A stretch of 13,922 nt of DNA, taken from Spirochaetaceae bacterium (GTDB lineage: Bacteria > Spirochaetota > Spirochaetia > DSM-27196 > SKKC01). The notes beneath the pieces were generated by a model. It was not told where the DNA came from. It saw only the letters and a list, made by a program, of their open reading frames with translations, and searched no databases. Shown piece after piece: positions 1 to 8,300 of the stretch. Every line of letters starts with the position of its first letter. Within the stretch, counting starts at the first letter, position 1. Position numbers and translations under genes: made by a program. The stretch is from the NCBI GenBank assembly GCA_003552745.1, contig PUOG01000327.1, positions 1-13,922 of the forward strand, written 5' to 3'.

Positions 1-2
1 GC

Positions 3-731
3 GACGTTGTCGTACATACCGCCGGGATCGCGCGAAAGCCGGGCATGGACCGCATGGATCTGCTCAAGACCAATGTCGGGATCGCGAAAACCGCGGCACA
101 GCAGATCCGCCGCTACGCCCCGCGCTCGATCATCGTCGGGGTCGCAAATCCGCTCGATGTCATCTGCATGGTGCTCTACCGCGAGAGCGGCTTCGATATT
201 CGCCGCGTCGTCGGAATGGCGGGGGTGCTCGACTCTACCCGCTTCCAGTACTTCATGGCGGAGAAGCTCGGCGGATGGCCGGGCGACGCGAAGGCGATGG
301 TGCTCGGCGGGCACGGCGACACCATGGTGCCGGTCAGCGCCTATACCTCGTATGCCGGGTTCGGTATCGACGAGCTGCTCGACGACGAGACGTTGGAGGC
401 GCTCGCCGCCCGCACGAAGACCGGCGGCGGCGAGATAGTGAAGTATCTGAAGACCGGAAGTGCGTACTACGCTCCGGCGGCCTCAGTTGCCAGGATGGTC
501 GAAGGGATGCTGACCGGACGCAAACGCATCTGTGCGGCAAGTGCGTACCTGCGCGGCGAATACGGCTACCACGACATATTCCTCGGCGTACCGGTCAAAC
601 TCGGTGCGAACGGCATAGAGGAAATCTACGAGCTGCCGCTATCGGCGGAGCAGAAGAGTGCGCTCGACAACTCCGCCGAGCATGTTGCCGAGGGTGTGAA
701 AACACTCGAAAGCATCTACTCGGTAGGGTAG
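3..731 (+). CDS. mdh: Malate dehydrogenase, LDH/MDH type (5' end outside window)
   Basis: Interconverts malate and oxaloacetate with NAD(H) in the cytoplasm (TCA cycle). The frame is open from base 3, so about 80 N-terminal residues including the Rossmann GxGxxG loop lie upstream; 242 residues are visible. Visible family landmarks are the mobile-loop motif TAGIARKPGMDRMDLL, whose first Arg marks malate rather than lactate specificity, the cofactor-side motif VANPLDV, GMAGVLDSTRF with the substrate Arg, and the catalytic His in LGGHGDTMVP (codon 312-314). The C-terminal part (YHDIFLGVPVKLGANGIEEI) is also typical. The stop is TAG at 729-731, with nadE starting 9 bp later, so the two are probably co-transcribed. 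Seen: motifs and frame. Known: the family reaction. Nothing odd in the visible part. Confidence 0.95.
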   Translation, partial: DVVVHTAGIARKPGMDRMDLLKTNVGIAKTAAQQIRRYAPRSIIVGVANPLDVICMVLYRESGFDIRRVVGMAGVLDSTRFQYFMAEKLGGWPGDAKAMVLGGHGDTMVPVSAYTSYAGFGIDELLDDETLEALAARTKTGGGEIVKYLKTGSAYYAPAASVARMVEGMLTGRKRICAASAYLRGEYGYHDIFLGVPVKLGANGIEEIYELPLSAEQKSALDNSAEHVAEGVKTLESIYSVG

Positions 732-740
732 TATCAGCGT

Positions 741-2786
741 ATGGCTGGCGCGTTTCACAGCCCGTTCAGTCACGGATTCTCACGCGTGGCCGCCGCCGTG
801 CCGCGACAGTACGCGGCGCAGCCGGGGCGGAATGCGGAGGCGACCGCGGCGCTCGCGCGGCGGGCGGCGGGCGGCGGCGCCCGCGTGGTAGTCTTTCCCG
901 AGCTCGGCTTGACCGGCTACGCGCTCGACGATCTCTTCCAGCAGCGCTCTATTATCGAGGCGGCCGAACGCGCGCTCGAGGATCTGCTGCGCGAGAGTAT
1001 GACCATCGACGCGGTTATCTGCGCCGGACTGCCGGTGCTCGAGGGCGACCGGCTCTACAACTGTGCGGTCGCCTGCTGCCACGGCCGCCTATTAGCGGTC
1101 ACGCCGAAACAGTTTATCCCGAACTATCGCGAGTTTTACGAGAAGAGACACTTCGCCTCCGGCGCGGAGGTGGCCTCAGGCGCCGAGATCGTGCTCGCCG
1201 GGCAGCGCGCGCCGTTCGGCACGGATGTGATCATCGAGGTGCCGGGGTGCGCGGGGATGAACATCCACATGGAAATCTGTGAGGATGTGTGGGCTCCCGT
1301 TCCGCCGTCGACTCATGCCGCGTTGGCCGGCGCCACGGTGCTTGTCAACCTCAGTGCCAGCAATATCACGATCGCGAAGGCCGACTACCGTCGCCTTCTG
1401 GCCTGCGGACAGAGCGCCCGCTGTCTCGCCGCGTATGTCTACTCCGGCGCCGGCGAAGGCGAGAGCACGAACGATCTCGCCTGGGACGGCCATGCGATGA
1501 TCTACGAGAACGGCCGTGCGCTCGCCGAATCAGAGCGCTTTCTCGCCGAAGAGCAGCTGATTTTCGCCGATATCGATATCGAGCTGCTGCGAAGCGAGCG
1601 GATGCGGATGACGACCTTTTCGGACGCTTCGACCGGAGACGGCTTTCGGCGTGTCACCGTCCGCGACCTCAAGCCTGCCGAGGGAGTCACCGAGCTCGCG
1701 CGTGCGGTTGCCCGCTTCCCGTACGTCCCGTCGGACCCGAACCGAAGGGCCGAACGCTGTTTCGAGGCGTACAACATACAGGTGCAGGCGCTCGCGCAGC
1801 GGCTGCGTGCGACCGGAATCGATCGGATCGTGATCGGTGTCTCCGGCGGCCTCGATTCGACCCACGCGCTCATCGTTGCGTGTCGCGCGGCGGACCGTCT
1901 CGGCCTTCCGCGCACGAACATCGTTGCCCGGACCATGCCCGGGTTCGCAACCTCCGACCGGACGCTGGCGAACGCCCACGCGCTCATGGAGGCGCTCGGT
2001 GTGGACGCCGGCGAGATCGACATCCGTGAGAGCTGCATGCAGATGCTTCGCGATATCGGCCACCCGTACGCCGACGGAAATGAGGTTTATGATGTTACCT
2101 TCGAAAACGTGCAGGCCGGCGAGCGCACCAGCCACCTCTTCCGCCTTGCGAATATGACCGGCGGCCTGGTACTCGGAACCGGCGATCTCAGCGAGCTTGC
2201 GCTCGGCTGGACGACATACGGCGTAGGCGATCATATGAGTCACTACGGCGTGAACGCCTCGGTTCCCAAAACGTTGATCAGACACCTGATCCGCTGGGTT
2301 GCCGACAGTGGAGAGGTAGGCGAGGCGGCCGCCGCTATCCTGCGCGACGTCGTGGCGACCGAGATCTCTCCGGAGCTCGTACCGGGAGAAAACAGCGACA
2401 CGCCGGCGCAACGGACCGAAGAGGCGATCGGACCGTACGAGCTGCAGGACTTCCAACTCTACTACGTGTCCAGATTCGGCTTTCAGCCGTCGAAGGTGGC
2501 GTATCTCGCCGTCCAGGCGTGGTCGAACCGGGACCGCGGAGAGTGGCCCGCCGATATTCCCGACAGCGAACGCAACGAGTACTCGCTCACCGAAATCAAG
2601 CGGTGGCTGCGACTCTTTCTCAGACGCTTCTTCGCCACCAGTCAGTTCAAACGGACCTGTATCCCGAACGGTCCGAAGATCGGCTCAGGCGGCTCGCTTT
2701 CGCCGAGAGGCGACTGGCGCGCCCCGAGCGACATCGGCGCCGGCACGTGGATCGGTGAGCTGGAGCGCCGGGTTCCCGATGCTTGA
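741..2786 (+). CDS. nadE: Glutamine-dependent NAD+ synthetase
   Basis: Makes NAD+ from nicotinic acid adenine dinucleotide, ATP and glutamine-derived ammonia (last step of NAD synthesis). 681 residues, two domains. Residues about 10-300 are a nitrilase-type glutaminase with the triad Glu54 (FPELGLTGY), Lys123 (TPKQFIPNYREFYEKR) and Cys180 (MEICEDVW). Residues about 340-670 are the synthetase with the P-loop SGGLDST at 368-374 and the signatures YDVTFENVQAG and GTGDLSELALGW. It follows the Mycobacterium tuberculosis enzyme closely as I recall it, including the N-terminal HGFxRVA and C-terminal LSPRGDWRAPSD, which supports the ATG at 741. No good Shine-Dalgarno is visible (AGGG lies about 12 nt away), so translation may be coupled to mdh. 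The last codons form the first unit of a 15-bp tandem repeat. Confidence 0.97.
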   Translation: MAGAFHSPFSHGFSRVAAAVPRQYAAQPGRNAEATAALARRAAGGGARVVVFPELGLTGYALDDLFQQRSIIEAAERALEDLLRESMTIDAVICAGLPVLEGDRLYNCAVACCHGRLLAVTPKQFIPNYREFYEKRHFASGAEVASGAEIVLAGQRAPFGTDVIIEVPGCAGMNIHMEICEDVWAPVPPSTHAALAGATVLVNLSASNITIAKADYRRLLACGQSARCLAAYVYSGAGEGESTNDLAWDGHAMIYENGRALAESERFLAEEQLIFADIDIELLRSERMRMTTFSDASTGDGFRRVTVRDLKPAEGVTELARAVARFPYVPSDPNRRAERCFEAYNIQVQALAQRLRATGIDRIVIGVSGGLDSTHALIVACRAADRLGLPRTNIVARTMPGFATSDRTLANAHALMEALGVDAGEIDIRESCMQMLRDIGHPYADGNEVYDVTFENVQAGERTSHLFRLANMTGGLVLGTGDLSELALGWTTYGVGDHMSHYGVNASVPKTLIRHLIRWVADSGEVGEAAAAILRDVVATEISPELVPGENSDTPAQRTEEAIGPYELQDFQLYYVSRFGFQPSKVAYLAVQAWSNRDRGEWPADIPDSERNEYSLTEIKRWLRLFLRRFFATSQFKRTCIPNGPKIGSGGSLSPRGDWRAPSDIGAGTWIGELERRVPDA

Positions 2787-2829
2787 GGTCCCGACGCTTG
2801 AGGTCCCGACGCTTAACCTGCCGGCGCTT
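2770..2829 (+). repeat. Degenerate 15-bp tandem repeat across the nadE stop codon
   Basis: Four consecutive 15-bp units are visible: 2770-2784, 2785-2799, 2800-2814 and 2815-2829. Units 2 and 3 are identical (GAGGTCCCGACGCTT), and units 1 and 4 are diverged. The unit is a multiple of three, so in the nadE frame each unit reads roughly x-P-D-A-stop: the real nadE stop is followed by two more in-frame TGA or TAA codons at the same place in units 2-4. It looks like recent slippage duplication of the nadE 3' end. Confidence 0.8.
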
Positions 2830-2854
2830 GACCTACGGCCCGGCGCCTTGCCCT

Positions 2855-2874
2855 CCGGCGGTGTCCCCCGCCGG
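2855..2874. terminator. GC-rich hairpin between convergent nadE and gltA
   Basis: A perfect 7-bp stem, CCGGCGG at 2855-2861 and CCGCCGG at 2868-2874, with a 6-nt loop, lies in the 93-bp gap between the two convergent genes, 5 bp before the gltA stop. No T-tract follows on either strand, so it is not a classic intrinsic terminator. It could still stop or protect both 3' ends. Confidence 0.4.
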
Positions 2875-2879
2875 TGTGC

Positions 2880-4016
2880 TTACCGCTGTTCCAGTGGCAC
2901 GATCTTCTTTCCGATTTCCCCGACGTAGTGGGCGGTCGGCCGGTAGATGCGGTTGTCCTCAAGTTGTTCGATTATGTGGCTGAGCCAACCTGAGATTCGT
3001 GACATCGCGAACACCGGCGTGAAGAGGATCGTCGGGATGCCGAGCATTCGATACACCGCACCGGAGAAGAAATCGACGTTCGGGTAGATCGGCTTGCCCT
3101 TCTCTTCCATGCGCTCCCGGAACGTCCGTTCGACCTCTTTGAGCAGTTTGAAGTATCCGGCGTCGCCGGTCGTTTCGGTGAGCTCCTCGAGGTATTCCTC
3201 GATAATGATCGCGCGCGGATCCTTGGCCCGATAGACCCGGTGTCCCATCCCCATGATCTTCTCTTTTTTGTCGAGGGCACGATTCACCCACTCCGCGGCT
3301 TTTTCCGGCTCGACGATTTTGTCGGCCATCTCCATGACCCGCTCGTTCGCTCCGCCGTGGAGGCTACCGTACAGCGCTCCTATTGCCGCCGAAATCGAGC
3401 TGTAGCAGGTACTGAGGGTCGATGCGACTACGCGACCGGTGAAGGTGGAGGCGTTGAAACTATGCTCGGCATGGAGCACGAGGCACCCGTCCATTACGCG
3501 TCCGATTACCTCTCCCGGTTCGTCGCCGCTGAGCATATAGAGGAAGTTCGCTCCATGGCTGAGATCGGAACGGGGCTCGATCGGTTTCTTACCTTCACGC
3601 GCTCGTTGCCAGACTGCAATCACCGTGGGCAGTTGGGCGATCAGATGGACGGCCTTCCGGCAGTCGTTCGGATCGGCGGCCTCGTTGCCCTCGGCACGGT
3701 ATCCGGCGAGGTAGAGCACGGCGGCCTGCAGCATTTCCATAGGATGAGACCGATCGGGAAATTCGCGGATCATGCGCACAACCGGATCGGGAAGCGACCG
3801 CTGAGATCGCATCGACTTCGAGAACTCGTCGAGTTGTGCACGGTTCGGCAGCTGACCGTTGAGCAGGAGAAAGGTGACTTCCTCGAAAGAACAGCTCTTA
3901 ACCAGATCTTCTATCGAATAGCCGAGATAGTACAGCTTCCCGTTCTGGCCATCGATCTTGCAGATGCGGCTTTCCGCCGCTACGACTCCCTCAAGGCCCT
4001 TCGCGATTTCAGGCAT
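2880..4016 (-). CDS. gltA: Citrate synthase
   Basis: Condenses acetyl-CoA and oxaloacetate to citrate, the entry to the TCA cycle. 378 residues from the ATG at 4016, the normal length for short bacterial citrate synthases. The catalytic triad is visible: His220 (LHGGANE), His259 (GMGHRVYRAKDPRA) and Asp315 (YPNVDFFSG). The segment LHAEHSFNASTFTGR and the C-terminal RISGWLSHIIEQ...RIYRPTAHYVG are also typical. The start at 4016 is chosen because GGAG sits 9 nt upstream and because an upstream in-frame extension (to 4046) would run through a GATAAT -10-like hexamer. A 2-methylcitrate synthase of the same fold cannot be excluded from sequence alone, but no prp genes are nearby and mdh is. Confidence 0.95.
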   Translation of the reverse strand: MPEIAKGLEGVVAAESRICKIDGQNGKLYYLGYSIEDLVKSCSFEEVTFLLLNGQLPNRAQLDEFSKSMRSQRSLPDPVVRMIREFPDRSHPMEMLQAAVLYLAGYRAEGNEAADPNDCRKAVHLIAQLPTVIAVWQRAREGKKPIEPRSDLSHGANFLYMLSGDEPGEVIGRVMDGCLVLHAEHSFNASTFTGRVVASTLSTCYSSISAAIGALYGSLHGGANERVMEMADKIVEPEKAAEWVNRALDKKEKIMGMGHRVYRAKDPRAIIIEEYLEELTETTGDAGYFKLLKEVERTFRERMEEKGKPIYPNVDFFSGAVYRMLGIPTILFTPVFAMSRISGWLSHIIEQLEDNRIYRPTAHYVGEIGKKIVPLEQR

Positions 4017-4035
4017 GTGTGATTCTCCGTTACGT

Positions 4036-4046
4036 TTGATTATCAA
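4036..4046 (-). promoter_or_regulatory. Probable gltA -10 region in a small palindrome
   Basis: On the minus strand GATAAT (4044-4039) matches the -10 consensus at five of six positions and lies 22 nt before the gltA ATG, leaving a very short leader that contains the GGAG. It is embedded in the near-palindrome TTGATTATCAA (4036-4046). No convincing -35 is seen at 16-18 bp, so the promoter may depend on an activator. Confidence 0.35.
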
Positions 4047-4055
4047 ATTGAATAG

Positions 4056-4077
4056 CCGGTAACTGCATTGTAACCGG
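4056..4077 (-). terminator. Possible mltG terminator hairpin
   Basis: Stem CCGGT (4056-4060) with ACCGG (4073-4077), extended by two more pairs after one mismatch, with a 6-nt loop. On the minus strand it lies about 30 bp after the mltG stop and is followed by an AT-rich run (CTATTCAATTTG), moderately like an intrinsic terminator. It sits just upstream of the presumed gltA -10. Confidence 0.35.
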
Positions 4078-4105
4078 CCGGTCGGCGCAACGCAATCGCA
4101 CCCCG

Positions 4106-5134
4106 CTATCGCTCGAGGTAGCGCTCGGCTCTTTCCCGATGTTCGGCGTAGGTGCGGGATAGAATCGTTCTTCCGTCGAGCGGATGGAGAAAGAAGTAGT
4201 ACGAGTGCTCGGCTGGATTCACCGCCGCCTCTATGGCGTCACGGCCCGGATTGCCGATCGGCCACGGCGGCAATCCGTCACGCTGATACGTGTTGAACGG
4301 GTGCTGGGTCAGCACCTGCGCGAACGTCGGCCGGCGCTCCGCGGTACCGAGGGCGTAGTTCACCGTTGCGTCCGACTCGAGCCTGCGTCCTTCCCGCAGC
4401 CGATTATCGAAGACGCCGGCGACCAGCGGCATGTCGGGGGTCGGCGACTCGTGCTGGACGATACTCGCAAGCGTCACTATCTCGCGGATCGACAGACGTC
4501 GCTCTTCGGCATCGCTACCGAGCAGCAACTCGGCCGCCCGGTCGTCGAACGCTGCCAGCATTCGCCCCACGACATCCTCGGGGTTACTACCCTCGTCGAA
4601 ACGATACGTCTCCGGATAGAGAAATCCTTCGAGCGTTTCACCATCCTCCAGTTCATCCAGAAACGCAAACCGGCGATAGCGATCACTCATAACCGCGGCG
4701 TCGGTGAAAGCCTCGGCACCCACTACACCGAACGCCTCCAACCTCCCGGCAATCTGCTCGATGCGCCACCCTTCCGGTATGGTGACTCGAATGCTCTCGT
4801 CGAGCGCGCGGCCGTAGACAATGTCGGAGAGGATGTCGACCGGTCGTTGAGCCGCACTCAGCGGATATGTGCCGGCTCTCACTCTCGGCGCCGCATCTAA
4901 GACCCGACCATACAACTCGAGAATCCGCGGGTCGCGGATCAACCCCGCCGCCGCAAGATTGAGTGTGACCCGCCGAAGCGACTGGCCGCGGGCGATCGGG
5001 AATTCGACCGTTTCCTCGGCATCGGTGCCGACCGGAACCAGGAGCGCCCAGGAGAGGTATCCTCCTGATGCGATAAGCCCAAGAAGAGCAACGGCAATGA
5101 TCAGTCTCAGTAGTTTTGCGGTTTTTCCTGTCAT
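4106..5134 (-). CDS. mltG: Endolytic murein transglycosylase MltG (YceG-like)
   Basis: Inner-membrane lytic transglycosylase that cuts nascent peptidoglycan strands and sets glycan length. From the ATG at 5134 it is 342 residues, close to E. coli MltG (about 340). It has a short basic N-terminus (MTGKTAKLLR), one transmembrane helix (about residues 11-33), a LysM-like region (about 45-120), and the YceG catalytic domain with LASIVQHES (222-230; Glu229 aligns with the catalytic E218 of E. coli by my recollection), VFDNRL, LESDATVNYALG, NTY...GLPPWPIGNPG and AAVNPAEHSYYFF. The usual Glu two residues before the catalytic one is Gln227 here. A GTG at 5197 would add 21 polar residues. The ATG is preferred for a normal N-terminus, but neither start has a clear Shine-Dalgarno. 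Neighbours do not suggest an operon. Confidence 0.93.
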   Translation of the reverse strand: MTGKTAKLLRLIIAVALLGLIASGGYLSWALLVPVGTDAEETVEFPIARGQSLRRVTLNLAAAGLIRDPRILELYGRVLDAAPRVRAGTYPLSAAQRPVDILSDIVYGRALDESIRVTIPEGWRIEQIAGRLEAFGVVGAEAFTDAAVMSDRYRRFAFLDELEDGETLEGFLYPETYRFDEGSNPEDVVGRMLAAFDDRAAELLLGSDAEERRLSIREIVTLASIVQHESPTPDMPLVAGVFDNRLREGRRLESDATVNYALGTAERRPTFAQVLTQHPFNTYQRDGLPPWPIGNPGRDAIEAAVNPAEHSYYFFLHPLDGRTILSRTYAEHRERAERYLER

Positions 5135-5218
5135 ATGTTCCGGGGGGTCGGCGCCGCGTCTGCGACCACTCACGATCGTCGCTGCTGCGAAACGCACGAG
5201 CGAAGTACGGGCCGTTAC

Positions 5219-5247
5219 TTGTAGCTACAATAAAATAGTGTTAATAT
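5219..5247 (+). promoter_or_regulatory. Sigma70-like promoter with palindromic operator
   Basis: TTGTAG (5219-5224), a 17-bp spacer, and TAATAT (5242-5247) make a good promoter reading towards the cyclase gene, with a leader of about 65 nt. The -35 is the left half of a perfect 12-bp palindrome TTGTAGCTACAA (5219-5230), where a dimeric repressor could sit. A second inverted repeat, GTTACT (5214-5219) with AGTAAC (5249-5254), flanks the whole core. The rest of the 185-bp gap between mltG and the cyclase gene (5135-5319) shows nothing else I can name. A minus-strand promoter for mltG using the same palindrome would have only a weak -10. Confidence 0.55.
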
Positions 5248-5319
5248 GAGTAACCTCAGATCGCGTGAATAGTACAGCGGCAAGCCGATGTACCGCAAGA
5301 ACCGGGACGGAACCAGACA

Positions 5320-8300
5320 ATGACCCGAACACTCGTGCCTCGATTCATCGCAGAGCGGACACACGCTCAAGAGAGAAACGGCAGTGAACCAGCCGCGTCT
5401 CTCTTTCTCGATATCTCCGGCTTCACAGTTCTCACCTCTGAGCTCATGCGGCACGGTAAGTCCGGTGCGGAAACCGTGTCGCTCGTGATCAACCGCGTCT
5501 TCGAGCCGATGATCGACGCGGTCCATCGCGAAGGAGGATTCATCGCGAGCTTTGCCGGCGACGCATTTACCGCCATCTTCCTCAATGGTGGCAATTCCGA
5601 AGACGGCGCTGCCGACGCACGTGCTCTCGACCGGGCAGCAACGGCCGCCGTCGCGTGCCGCACCGTTATCGACCGGGAGCACATCCAGCGAACTCCGTTC
5701 GGAGATTTCTCGATCGAAGCGACTATAGGCCTCGGCGGAGGCTCGATCGATTGGGGGATCGTCGGTCCCGAAGAGGGCCCGCTGAACTGGTATCTGCGGG
5801 GGCAAGCGGTCGAAGAGGCGATCGCCGCCGAAGAGGTGTGCGAAGCCGGACAGATAACGATTTCCGCCAACTCAGCCGATTCGCTCGGCGCGGCCTTCCT
5901 CGTACGAGAAGGCGGTAAGGAGTTCGCCCGCATTCAGAGGCCGAACACCGCGGAATCGGTGTCAACGGGCGATGCTTCCCCGGATGGCGTTTCAGTGGGT
6001 CGTGGCTCAGTGGCCGGCGATGCCGACGCGTCGAGTTCCGCATCACCGGATGTTCTCGCGCCCGGTGACGCTCCGGAACATGACATTCAGAGTAGATTTC
6101 GACCGCCGGAGAATTATGCGTCGATTTCTGCCGGCGAATTCCGCGATATCGTATCGGCGTTCATCGTCGCCGATGCCGGACAGACGCACGAAGAGATCGA
6201 CGAGACTGTAGGCGGCGTAATCCGGAGTGCCGAAGAGTACGGGGGCTACTTCGATCTGCTTGATTTCGGCGACAAGGGGTGTGTGATGCTCGTTCTCTTC
6301 GGCGCCCCACGTTCGCTTGGACGCAACGCCGAACGTGCTGCGCGTTTCGGGAGAGAGATCCTGGCGTCGCTCGGCGATCGGTGTCGAATCGGTTTGGCCG
6401 GAGGTGTCGTCTTCGCCGGATTCGTGGGCGGCCGAACTCGCGCAACGTATACCGCACTCGGCGAAACCGTGAATCGATCCGCGCGCATTGCCGTCGCAGC
6501 CGCTTCCGCGGAAGTTCTGGTAGAGCAAGAGGTCGATTCTTCGCTCGATCCGGCGACACTCGACTCGGAGACCCGTGCACTCGAACTAAAAGGATTCAGT
6601 GAACCGGTTCTCGTTCGGTCTCTCAGCACGAAGCGCGATGCATCCGAGGCGAGCACGCAGCTCTCGCGTAAACGCGTCCTATCGGGACGAGAATCTGAGC
6701 TTTCCACGCTACGCTCATGGCTCGACGACGAATACCAACGATCGACGGACGAACAGAAAGTGCGAATCATGCAGATAACCGGCGACCCCGGAATCGGTAA
6801 GTCGGCGCTCGTCGATGCGGCGCTGACCGAACACCAAGGTCGTCGGGCAATCATTCGACTTTCCGCCGATCCGATCCTTCGAAAGAGCCTTAATCTGTTT
6901 CAAGGCCTCGTCCCTGCACTCTGTATCGCCCTCGGCATCGATCCCCCGGAGGCGGGGTCGATCGGGAGCTGGATCGAATCGCTTGTTCACCGAGTCGAGA
7001 CACTCGACGAAGAACTGCTAGAGCCGATTCGAGAGTCGGCCGATGCGCTTCCGGTGCTGGAGCGGCTGCCGGGCGGCTCCAGATACGAGGAGAGAGAACC
7101 TCGCGGACGCCGCGAAATGACCTTCGATGCGATCTCTAACACACTCGCGCTCCTCGCACGGGTCAACCGCCCGATCTTTGTGGTCGACGACCTGCACGCG
7201 ATCGATGAGGACAGCGCGGAGGCTCTCGGCAGCGCGCTTAATGCAAACACGGGTGAAGGTATATCGGTGATCCTCATTTCGCGCGCCGCGGAACTGCCCG
7301 GCAGCATCGATCTTTCCGAAGTTGGAGAGTCGCATCGCTCCATGATTCAGCTCGGACCTCTCGAGGAGGATGCACTCACCGGGCTCGCTGCCGCCGTACT
7401 CGGGGGACCTGCCGACTCGGCACTCGGGGAGTTTCTGAAAGCGCGTGTCGGCGGCAATCCGTTCTATGCCGATGAGATGCTCCGTTATCTCCATGACTTC
7501 GGTTACCTTCAACAGGGACCGGACGGATTCACGGTCCCGGCGAATCAATCCGGAATTCCCCAGAACATCTCTGCTGTGTTGACCGAGCGTATCGATGCAC
7601 TGCCGCAGCGGGTACGAGAGCTCTGTGCCGCGGCAGCGATCATCGGACTCGAGTTCGATGCCGAAACAGTGCGAATGGTGCACGCCGTCGATGATCCCGA
7701 CAGCGCGCTCGAAGAGGGACGAACGGCAAGGCTCTGGGAGTGTACCGAATCAGGCGCATACCGGTTCACTCAATCGCTTGTCCGCGAAGCGATCGTAGCA
7801 ATGCAGCTCGATTCCGAGCGCGAACGATTGCACTCATCGGTATTCGATGCCCTCTATTCGAGATTCGGCGACGATCCGTCGCATGCCGCCGAGTTGGCGT
7901 ATCACGCAAATCGAGGCGACCGGCGAGCGGAGACTCTTCAACAACTCTGGCGGGCCTACGAGTACGCTTGCGAGCACTACCTGAACGAGAAAGCCGTGGA
8001 ATTTCTTCGCGAGTATCTCGCACAGTGTGTGAGTAACGACGAGAAACTACGCGCTTTTGTCGAAATCGGGCACATTTATGATATTACCGGTGATTGGGAT
8101 AAGGCGACCGATGCACTCACCTACGGCCTCGGTGCGGCAGTGTTGACCGAGGATCTGCACGCTCGGTCGTCCATTCTTACGTCGCTGACCGGTATACACC
8201 AACGAATGGGACGCACGCGCGAGGCGATGCGAATCGGGCAGCAGTCGGTCGAAACGGCACAAATGACCGACGATGCGCACCTTACCGCGGAGGCCTTGCT

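Noticed and set aside
275..1282. Long plus-strand open frame (335 codons) over mdh and nadE
   Set aside because: Arg/Gly-rich translation with no motifs, out of frame with two clearly recognised genes; a by-product of high GC.
1530..2456. Minus-strand open frame (308 codons) inside nadE
   Set aside because: Antisense to the synthetase domain with its conserved motifs; no domain signature of its own.
2783..2983. Small open frame with repeated RSRRL over the tandem repeat
   Set aside because: Its repetition comes from the 15-bp DNA repeat, and it runs antisense into gltA; no ribosome site.
3240..4022. Plus-strand open frame (260 codons) opposite citrate synthase
   Set aside because: Mirror of the gltA codons; the gltA catalytic triad is on the other strand.
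4036..4046. TTGATTATCAA as a fifth MarR-type site
   Set aside because: Half-site spacing is one base shorter than in the other four, and the sequence is better explained as the gltA -10 region.
4184..4900. Plus-strand open frame (238 codons) opposite mltG
   Set aside because: Antisense shadow of a well-supported mltG.
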